Assembly (NCBI GenBank): GCA_013694685.1
Contig: JACDBY010000110.1
Location: forward strand, 1 to 15,730
DNA: 15,730 nucleotides
Origin: Actinomycetota bacterium
GTDB taxonomy: Bacteria; Actinomycetota; Thermoleophilia; Gaiellales; Gaiellaceae
Direction of reading: 5' to 3'
A model generated the notes under the pieces. The model saw nothing but the letters and a program-made list of their open reading frames with translations. It did no database searches and was not told the origin of the DNA. Of this stretch, positions 1 to 6,200 are shown piece after piece. The translations under genes were made by a program, and so were the position numbers. Within the stretch, counting starts at the first letter, position 1, and the number at the start of each line of letters is the position of its first letter.

Positions 1-453
1 CTCTGGCTGCGTGTGAGCCTGCCGGTGCTGCCGAACGGGACAACCGGTTGGGTCGAACGCTCGGACGTCGGCGGCTATCAGCGGACGACGACACGGCTCG
101 TGATCGATCGGGCGGCTCTCACGGCAAGCCTCTATCGCGGACGGACGCGCGTGCAGACCGCACGGATCGGGATCGGTCGTCGACAGTGGCCGACACCGGC
201 GGGCACCTTCTTCGTCCGCAACGAGCTGACGAAGTTCGCGAGTCCCGCGTACGGTCCGATCGCCTTCGGGTTGAGTGCCCGGTCAGCCGTCCTCACCGAT
301 TGGCCCGCCGGAGGGTTCGTCGGGATCCACGGTACGAACAAGCCGGGAATCCTCCCCGGACGTGTCTCCCACGGTTGCATCCGAGTGCGCAACGAGGACA
401 TCCTCCGGATGGCCCGCCTCCTCGAGCCGGGCGACCTCGTCGTCGTTCGGTAG
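1..453 (+). CDS. L,D-transpeptidase (YkuD domain), 3' part
   Basis: The reading frame is open from base 1, so the gene begins upstream; the GTG at 13 is probably internal. The 150 visible residues start with a short stretch ending NGTTGWV, as in the end of an SH3-like domain, and continue into a complete YkuD catalytic domain. It has a PTPAGTFFV segment, the GIHGT histidine motif and the catalytic SHGCIRV cysteine motif near the C-terminus. Family members act outside the membrane and form 3-3 cross-links in peptidoglycan or attach proteins to it through the Cys nucleophile. No signal peptide can be judged because the N-terminus is missing. The gene ends eight bases before the stop codon of the oppositely oriented anti-sigma gene, so it belongs to a separate unit. 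The family call is firm; substrate is unknown. Confidence 0.93.
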   Translation, partial: LWLRVSLPVLPNGTTGWVERSDVGGYQRTTTRLVIDRAALTASLYRGRTRVQTARIGIGRRQWPTPAGTFFVRNELTKFASPAYGPIAFGLSARSAVLTDWPAGGFVGIHGTNKPGILPGRVSHGCIRVRNEDILRMARLLEPGDLVVVR

Positions 454-465
454 CCGGAGCGCTAC
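450..465. terminator. Small hairpin shared by two convergent stop codons
   Basis: GTAGC (450-454) and GCTAC (461-465) form a 5-bp stem around a six-base loop. The stem contains both TAG stop codons of the facing genes. It could act as a weak bidirectional terminator, but it is short, lacks a T-run, and may only be a by-product of two facing TAG codons. Confidence 0.2.
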
Positions 466-875
466 AGGTTCTTGCGCATGCGGACGACGGTGCCGGCGCC
501 GTCGCGCGCCTCGATCTCGAGCTCGTCCACGATCGCCTGGATGATCGCGAGGCCCATGCCGCTCTCGGGGGGCGCACCGCCATCGATTCGGGGCATCGCT
601 GTAGGGACTATGGGTGTCTCGCGGTCGCCCTCGTCGCGCACCTCGATCGAGATGGAGTCGCGCGTGACGACGTACCGCACCTCGACCGTGCCCGCGTCGC
701 CGCCGTAGGCGTGGGCAACGGCGTTGCCGCAGGCCTCGGTGACAGCGAGCTTGAGGTCGGAGAGCGCCTCGTCGTCGATCGGCACGCCGCGCGCGATCCC
801 TGCGAGCGCGAGGCGTACCAGGAGGAGGTACTCCGAGCGAGCCGGGATGACGAGCTGCACGACATGCTCACCCAT
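462..875 (-). CDS. rsbW: RsbW/SpoIIAB-type anti-sigma factor, serine kinase
   Basis: This 137-residue GHKL (HATPase_c_2) protein has all nucleotide-binding motifs of anti-sigma kinases. The N-box is around E47 and N51 (AVTEACGNAVAHAY), the G1 motif is D81-E-G83, and the G2 motif is SGMGLAII at 105-112. Known relatives bind a SigB/SigF-type sigma factor and hold it inactive, and phosphorylate a STAS antagonist on serine. The gene lies directly downstream of such a sigma factor with a 114-base gap. I chose the ATG at 875 because GAGGG sits seven bases upstream. An in-frame GTG at 917 would add 14 residues but has a poorly spaced ribosome site. Assignment to the neighbouring sigma factor is inferred from position. 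Confidence 0.9.
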   Translation of the reverse strand: MGEHVVQLVIPARSEYLLLVRLALAGIARGVPIDDEALSDLKLAVTEACGNAVAHAYGGDAGTVEVRYVVTRDSISIEVRDEGDRETPIVPTAMPRIDGGAPPESGMGLAIIQAIVDELEIEARDGAGTVVRMRKNL

Positions 876-893
876 GCGCCAACCCTCGCTGGT

Positions 894-917
894 GTGGGGA
901 GCCGGGAGGTTCCCCAC
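894..917. repeat. Perfect 7-bp inverted repeat upstream of rsbW
   Basis: GTGGGGA (894-900) and TCCCCAC (911-917) are perfect inverted arms around a ten-base loop. It lies in the leader of the minus-strand rsbW gene, about 20 bases before its start. On the minus strand the loop reads ACCTCCCGGC, which contains an anti-Shine-Dalgarno-like ACCTCC. It could be an attenuating RNA hairpin or an operator; neither is proven. Confidence 0.4.
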
Positions 918-943
918 CGTCTCCAGAAGAACGGGGTCCCTGC

Positions 944-959
944 GGAAAACCCGGTTTCC
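944..959. repeat. Imperfect palindrome between sigma factor and rsbW
   Basis: The arms GGAAA-CC and GGTTTCC pair over seven bases with one bulged A and almost no loop, so a DNA-level site is more likely than an RNA hairpin. It lies 31 bases past the sigma-factor stop. It is the second symmetric element in this 114-base gap. Confidence 0.25.
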
Positions 960-989
960 CCCACAGGAGTGAGCCGGGGCGATCGACGC

Positions 990-1757
990 TCACGAGGTCT
1001 CCTCGCTCATGCTCTCCTCGAGCCGGCCACGCATGGTTACGAGGGCGCGGCGGAGCAGCCGCGAGACGTGCATCTGGGAGATCCCGATGTGGGCCGCGAT
1101 CTCCGACTGCGTCAGACCGTCGAAGAAACGGAGCTCGACGATGCGGCGCTCGCGCTCGTCGAGCGCGTCGAGGCCCGCCTCGACGAGCACGGTGTCCTCG
1201 ACCTCCGCGAACCCGCGGTCGTCGTGACCGAGGACGTCCTGCATCGTCTCGTCGTCTGTGCCGCCGTGACCGAGGGGCTGCGAGAGCGACCGTGTCGAGT
1301 AAGCCTCCGCCGTCTGCAGCGCCTCGATGACGTCGTCCTCGTCGGCGCCCGTGGCTTTGGCGAGCTCGGCGATTGTCGGTGCCCGACCGAGCTCGGCGGT
1401 CTGTGACTGCACCGTCCGGGAGAGGCGCACGCTGAGCTCCTTCATCCGGCGGGGGACGTGGAGCGCCCACGCGCGGTCGCGGAAGTGTCGCTGGATCTCA
1501 CCGACGATCGTGGGCACGGCGTACGTCGTGAATTGCACCTGCCGCTCGGTGTCAAACCGCTCGATCGAGAGCAGGAGGCCGATCGAGCCGACCTGCACGA
1601 GATCCTCCTGAGGCTCGCCGCGGTTCGAGTACCGCGCCGCGAGGCTCTTCACGAGTGGCATGTACCGCTGGACGAGCTGCTCGCGGGCACCATCGTCACC
1701 AGCCCGGTACGCCTCGATCAGGGCGACGAAGTCGACGTCCTGCGTCACCCTGGTCAT
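990..1757 (-). CDS. SigB/SigF/SigG-family RNA polymerase sigma factor
   Basis: This 255-residue protein is a complete group 3 sigma-70 factor. Region 2 spans about residues 10-95, including EDLVQVGSIGLL and the -10-recognition helix FTTYAVPTIVGEIQRHFRD. Region 3 follows at about 100-160 (VPRRMKEL, then APTIAELAKATG). Region 4 is at about 195-245, with the helix-turn-helix GLTQSEIAAHIGISQMHVSRLLRRAL. Such factors direct general stress, envelope or developmental regulons and are controlled by RsbW-type kinases and STAS antagonists, which are encoded on both sides here. The ATG overlaps the upstream gene's TGA (ATGA), and its own ribosome site is weak (CGGGG), so translation is probably coupled. 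Length and domain order are normal. Whether it is orthologous to SigB or SigF is not decidable by eye. Confidence 0.95.
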   Translation of the reverse strand: MTRVTQDVDFVALIEAYRAGDDGAREQLVQRYMPLVKSLAARYSNRGEPQEDLVQVGSIGLLLSIERFDTERQVQFTTYAVPTIVGEIQRHFRDRAWALHVPRRMKELSVRLSRTVQSQTAELGRAPTIAELAKATGADEDDVIEALQTAEAYSTRSLSQPLGHGGTDDETMQDVLGHDDRGFAEVEDTVLVEAGLDALDERERRIVELRFFDGLTQSEIAAHIGISQMHVSRLLRRALVTMRGRLEESMSEETS

Positions 1758-2134
1758 GCCCCGTCGCGGTATGCCGCTGCGACGAAGAGCTCGATCGCCG
1801 TCTCGTCCCCTCCCGGTCGGTCGACGATCTCGTCGACGAGCCGATCGAGCACGCGGCGAAGCGAGGGATCCGCGAGTGTCGCCGCGGAGAAGGATCCGAG
1901 CACGACCCGAAGACCCGTGGGGGCTGCCTTGGCCTCCAGCCGGATCGTCGAGGCAGGCGTCTCCTGGAGGAGCACGCTCTCGACGGCGAGCAGCAGGTCG
2001 TCGACCCGGTCGAGCGGGAGCTCGAACCGCGACGCCACGCCGCCGAGCACGAGCATGCCGACGTGGCGAAACCCTGCGCTTGCGGGAAACTCGACTTCCG
2101 TGCGGTCGGCAGTGACCGGCGAGGAGGGGCTCAC
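1754..2134 (-). CDS. RsbW-like protein lacking ATP-binding motifs
   Basis: This 126-residue protein is wedged between a STAS gene and the sigma factor. It starts with GTG inside the STAS stop (GTGA) and ends inside the sigma-factor start (ATGA). Residues 15-60 resemble the N-terminal half of RsbW-type kinases: a strand, a long helix beginning GFRHVGMLVLGGVASR, and DLLLAVESVLLQ at 46-57. That last segment aligns by eye with DLKLAVTEACGN of the stand-alone kinase here, but the catalytic Glu is Ser53 and the Asn is Gln57. No DxG or GxGL motif follows. I infer a catalytically dead GHKL-like protein that may bind the sigma factor or STAS partner without phosphorylating it. It could be an unrelated fold; similarity is only by eye. 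The frame is intact and GC-rich at third positions, so it looks like a maintained gene. Confidence 0.8.
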   Translation of the reverse strand: MSPSSPVTADRTEVEFPASAGFRHVGMLVLGGVASRFELPLDRVDDLLLAVESVLLQETPASTIRLEAKAAPTGLRVVLGSFSAATLADPSLRRVLDRLVDEIVDRPGGDETAIELFVAAAYRDGA

Positions 2135-2502
2135 GCGCTCCCGTCCGCAACGGCAAGGGCGCCGGCGCGATCGGTGTGAATCGAGAACACGCGGTCGAGC
2201 AAAGTGATCTCGAAGATACGCCTGATGTGCGGGTCGACGCAGACGATGCCGACCTTGCCGCCCGTGGGGCGGAGGCGCTTCACCGCACCGAGGAGCACGC
2301 CGAGCGTCATCGAGTCGATGAAGGTCGCTTCGGAGAGGTCCACGACCATGCCCTTGGCGCCACCATCGATCGCGTTCGTAATCGCGGCTCGCAACTCCGG
2401 CGCCGTGTGGAGGTCGGCCTGCCCGTGCACCGCGAGAACAGGTGCCCCATGTGCGCTTCCGATCGTCTCGACACTGAACTCGGTCGCCTCGGCTCCGCTC
2501 AT
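2131..2502 (-). CDS. STAS-domain anti-anti-sigma factor (RsbV/SpoIIAA-like)
   Basis: This 123-residue single STAS domain has the usual order: an N-terminal strand region with LAVHGQADLHTAPEL, a central VVDLSEATFIDSMTLGVLLGA, and a C-terminal half with GGKVGIVCVDPHIRRIFEIT. The expected phosphoacceptor is Ser64, just after Asp63. Known relatives bind RsbW-type kinases when unphosphorylated and so free the sigma factor. The segment after the acceptor reads DSMTLGV where family members usually have DS(S/T)GLGV, so the small glycine is absent. The ATG at 2502 has an AGGAG ribosome site about eight bases upstream. The stop overlaps the next gene's GTG. It lies directly downstream of a decayed gene remnant, and may have its own promoter there. 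Confidence 0.9.
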   Translation of the reverse strand: MSGAEATEFSVETIGSAHGAPVLAVHGQADLHTAPELRAAITNAIDGGAKGMVVDLSEATFIDSMTLGVLLGAVKRLRPTGGKVGIVCVDPHIRRIFEITLLDRVFSIHTDRAGALAVADGSA

Positions 2503-2548
2503 CTGTGTCTCTCCTGCTCTCGCCGTTCCCGAGTGTGTACCGCGCTGA

Positions 2549-2813
2549 GTGCGGCGCAAAACCTCGTAGAGCTGGTCGCGGGTCCGGCCACGCGGACCAG
2601 TGCTTCCCGAGCGGAGCCCTCCCCGGCGACCGGACGAGACGTCCTCGCGGGAGAGGCGGACGATTCCTGCGCCTCGCCATGACGCGCACGCTCCTTGTTG
2701 ATCGTCCGCGCCGCGATCCTCCGCTTCTCCGAGCGTCCCTGCTCCTCCAGCGACTCCTTCACGTGCTCGTCTGCGGGCCCGCTTGCTGCCCGTCTTCACA
2801 CCGCGCGGGGCAT
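2549..2813 (-). pseudogene. Remnant of a Rho_N / plasmid-stabilisation-type small protein
   Basis: Reading across frames restores a familiar actinobacterial small protein: PRGVKTGSKRAR, then EHVKESLEEQGRSEKR, then IAARTINKERARHGEA, then LSREDVSSGRRGGLRS and GRTRDQLYE. From memory, intact members end in a Rho_N/SAP-like segment (GRSKM..AQLERAL), which is missing here. The frame breaks just after the ATG at 2813, again near 2770, and again near 2657, where one C restored between 2658 and 2657 rejoins the two frames. About two codons also seem lost before IAAR. A near-perfect ribosome site precedes the ATG, three bases after the upstream STAS stop, so the gene once sat tightly in this operon. 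No frame yields a full product now. Clustered sequencing errors are an alternative, but the 4-kb neighbour is intact. The family name is from memory. Confidence 0.72.
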
Positions 2814-2816
2814 GTC

Positions 2817-3212
2817 TCACCTCCTGGCGGGTCGTGGCCTCGCAGCCACGCCCGTACCCGAGCCCTCCGTCGCGGATACGCCGTGCAGCGCGCTGGCCCC
2901 CGCCTCGAGAGAGTCGCAGACCAACGCGGCGCCGGCGATATGTGTGATCTCGACCGCCCGACGCAGCGGACTCTCCGGCGGCACGACGACACCGAGCCGG
3001 CCGCCGGCCTTCGTGACCGCCCGTGCGACCCGGAACAGGACGTGCAAGCCGGCGCTGTCGAGAAAGGTCACCGCGGAGAGATCGACGAGGAGACGCTCCG
3101 CGCCGAGCACGCGATCGAGTTCCGACCGCGCGACGTCGCTCGTCAGCTTGTCGAGCTCGCCCTCGAGCGTGACGACGGTCAGCCCGTCAGCTGTCGTCGA
3201 CCGCGTCTGCAT
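2817..3212 (-). CDS. STAS-domain anti-anti-sigma factor
   Basis: This 131-residue protein has a STAS domain over residues 1-110: LTVVTLEGELDKLTSDVAR, then LLVDLSAVTFLDSAGLHVLF, then GGRLGVVVPPESPLRRAVEI. The predicted phosphoserine is Ser53 after Asp52, in a classical DSAGL context. The last 25 or so residues are a low-complexity Ser/Gly/Arg tail. I chose the ATG at 3212 because GGAGG lies five bases upstream; a GTG at 3218 would overlap that site. The gene begins inside the last 26 bases of the phosphatase-kinase gene, so the two are probably translated together. This makes it the most likely direct substrate of that protein's PP2C and kinase domains (inference). Confidence 0.9.
   Translation of the reverse strand: MQTRSTTADGLTVVTLEGELDKLTSDVARSELDRVLGAERLLVDLSAVTFLDSAGLHVLFRVARAVTKAGGRLGVVVPPESPLRRAVEITHIAGAALVCDSLEAGASALHGVSATEGSGTGVAARPRPARR
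2820..2825 (-). promoter_or_regulatory. Strong ribosome-binding site of the decayed gene
   Basis: On the minus strand the sequence is AGGAGGTGAGAC followed by ATG, with six bases between AGGAGG and the ATG at 2813. It sits within the last codons and stop of the upstream STAS gene. It marks the original start of the broken Rho_N-type gene. It may still load ribosomes onto a frame that stops after five codons. Confidence 0.6.
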
Positions 3213-6200
3213 CGTCACCTCCGTCCCCGGCCGCGCGCATCGACACGGATCGTTCCATCTCGACGCGGGTGCCGACAGGGGTGCGCGTGATCTCGACGTC
3301 TGTCATCACGGCCCGGATCATCCTGAGCCCGAGCCCACGATTCTCGCGTGGAACCGCATCCTTCCAGCGGCCGGTGTCGGTGACCTCCACGCGGACGCGG
3401 CCACCGACGATGGCGGCGACGATGCCGATCGTGCCGGTCTCGTCGTCCCGCGCGTGCTCGATGCCGTTCGCCGCCGCCTCCCACACGGCGAGAAGGACGT
3501 CCTTGGCCTCGGCATCGGGGACGTGCGCATCGTCGAGCCAGTCGGCGAGCTCGGCTCGCATGCGGTCGAGCGACCCACGCTCGGCGGGGAGGGTGATGTC
3601 CAGCGGGCGGGCGGTGGTGCCGGTCAGCTCGATAACGAGCAGTGCGATGTCGTCGGCGAGCGGGCGGTCACCGAGGAGCTGCGAAAGGATCGCATCCGCG
3701 AAGAGCTCCGGGTCACGGGGAGACGGCGGCGTCACGGACGCGAGCCGGGCGAGCCCGTCGTCGATGGACTCGTCTGCCCGCTCGACGAGCCCGTCGGTGT
3801 AGAGCACGACGAAGGATCCGGGATCCACGTCGGCGAGAGCCGCGTGGTACTCGAGCTCCGGGTCGACGCCGAGCGGCAGGTTGCGGCCTTCCTCGAGGTA
3901 CCTCGCGCTCCCGTCGGGCGCGATCACGAGCGGCGGCAGGTGCCCGGCCGAGACGAGGCAGGTCTTGGCGGTCGACGGCTCGACGGCGAGGAACGCGACG
4001 GTGGCGAACGGCGTCTCGCTCATCCCCTCGAGCAGCCGGTTCAGCTTCGACATCGTCCGGGCGACATCGGCGTCGTCGAGCATCAGCGCTCGGAGCCCGT
4101 TTCGGAGCTGCGCCATCGTGGCAGCCGCCCGAAGGCCCTTGCCCACGACGTCTCCGACGACGAAGCCGAGGCGGCCGTCCGACAGGGTCAGCGTGTCGTA
4201 CCAGTCGCCACCGACGTCGAGCGCCGACGTGCCCGGCAGGTAGCGCGCCGCGACCCGCGCACCCTCCATGATCGGAATGGACTCGGGGAGGACGGCGCGC
4301 TGCAGGGTCTCCGCCACCGAGCGCTCGGCCTCGTAGCGGGCGGCCCGGTCGAGCGCGAGGCCGCACTGCGCCGCGACGGCCTCGAGAAACGCGCGCAGGT
4401 CTTCGTCGAACCGGAACGGCTCGCTCCACGTGACGAGGGCGACCCCGAGGGTCGTGCTGCCCGAGCGTACGGGCAGGAACGCGAAGCGCTGCTGGCCGAG
4501 TTGGTCGAACGCCGAGGCGAAGCTCGGATGGTCGGGCCACAGCTCCTCGATCCGGGTGTAGTAGGACGGAGTCCCCGACGCGACCGTGGCTGCGGTCGGC
4601 CCGGGCGCGGGGAGGCCGGAGCTGAGAAGGTCCTCGACCGTCTCGGGATAGCCGTGCCAGGCGAGCGTTCGAAGCGCGCGGCCTTCGCTGTCAACCGCGC
4701 CCAGGTACAGCCCGTCGGCCTCGAGCGCGCGGAACGTGTCGGAGACAAAGGTGTTCGCCACCTCGTCGAGTGTCAGAGCGACCGAGAACGCGGCCGTCAG
4801 GCGTTGGAGCAACTCCGTGCGGGTGCGGGCGAGGAGCTCGTTCTCGTAGAGGCGGCTCCGGTCGATCGCAGGCCCGGCCTGGCGCGCGATCGCCTGGATC
4901 ATCGCCTCGCTCTCCTCGTCGAGCACGATTGGCGCGTCATACGTGAGCCGTACAGCGCCCGGAGTCCGGATGCCCGAAGGCAGAGGCACGGAGATCGACG
5001 TGCGACCCTCGGGCTCTGCCGGCTCACTGCCGGCTCGGCCCCCGTAGAGCCCGAGCGCGTCGAGCGGGATGGTTCGGTCGCCCGCGGGTTTGCTCGAGGC
5101 GAGGAGCTCTGCTCGCTCCTCCGCCTCGTCGATCGAGAACACCTCGACCCCGTCCGCCGCCAGTGGGCTCTGGAGAACCGAGACGAGCACCTCCGCGACA
5201 TCGGCGGGAGTCACCGCGACGTTCAGGAGGTCCGCGACCTCGCGGAGCGTGCGTGTGCGAAGCGCAGAGATCTGGGCCTCGAGGCGCGCCTGCCGCTCGC
5301 TCTCCAGCAACCGGAGGCGATCGAGCGGCTGGGTCGCCTGGCGGACCATCGTCTCGAGCAGCCGCCGGGCGCTCTCCTGCGGGTAGGAGTCCTCCGGAAA
5401 CCAGGCGACGAGCGTGCCCGTCGGCCGTCCGGTGACCGCGAGTGGGAGGACCGCGGCGGGTGCGCCGTGGGCGCGAAGGCTTTCGTAGCGGTCGTTCTCG
5501 ACCCAGTCCTCGTCCCGCTCCAGCCAGAGGCTCTCCAAGGGATGCAGCGCGATCTCGAGCGTCTCGGGCCAGTACGGCTTTCCGTCCGATTCTTCGTCGT
5601 CACTCGCGCCGTGAAGAAGCTCCATGAGCTCGGTGCCGTTCGGCACGTAGACCGCGCACGCCGACGCTCCCAGCATCGCCTTCACCTGCTCGCAGACCAG
5701 CGTGCCCACCTCGGAGGTCGACGTCGCCGCGCCCAGTGACACCGCGAACGCGTGCAGGCGCGCGAGGTCCGACGCGAGGCGCTCTGCGCGTTCGCGCGCT
5801 CGACGCTCCTCGTCGAAGAGGATCGTGCGGTCGAGTGCCTGCGCCGCCTGCCGCGCGAGCGACGCGATGTAGGCGAGATCGGCGTCGCCGAAGGGTCGCG
5901 ACTGGGCGAACGTCAGGCCGAGGGCGCCGTGCACCTGGCCACCCGCGGTCAGGGGAAGTGCGAGCCAGGCACCGTGCCGCGTCCTCTCGGCAAGTGCGGG
6001 ATGGGCGCGCGCGAGGTCGTCGCGCGACTCGAAGACCACGATCTCGCTGCGTTGGACGGCCGACGCGATCGGGACGTCCGCGGTCGCCGGGAAGCGCTGC
6101 CACGCCTCTACCTCGTCTTCGGTGAACCCCGAGGTGGCGACAACGACGAGGTCGTCGCCGTCGCGCCTCACAAGGACGCCGGCCGCCGCACCGAGCGTCG

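Noticed and set aside
48..1406. A 452-codon + strand frame spanning the transpeptidase end, rsbW and the sigma factor
   Set aside because: Runs out of frame with the YkuD domain and antisense to two clear genes; no recognisable domain.
2549..2813. Programmed frameshifting to make the Rho_N-type protein
   Set aside because: At least three shifts plus lost codons and a missing C-terminus are needed, and no slippery heptamer with a downstream structure was seen. Decay is simpler.
2695..5739. A 1,014-codon open frame on the + strand opposite the GAF phosphatase-kinase
   Set aside because: Its residues are Arg/Gly/Glu-rich without domain motifs, and the minus strand carries clear GAF, PP2C and kinase motifs over the same DNA. 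It is an antisense artefact of high GC content.
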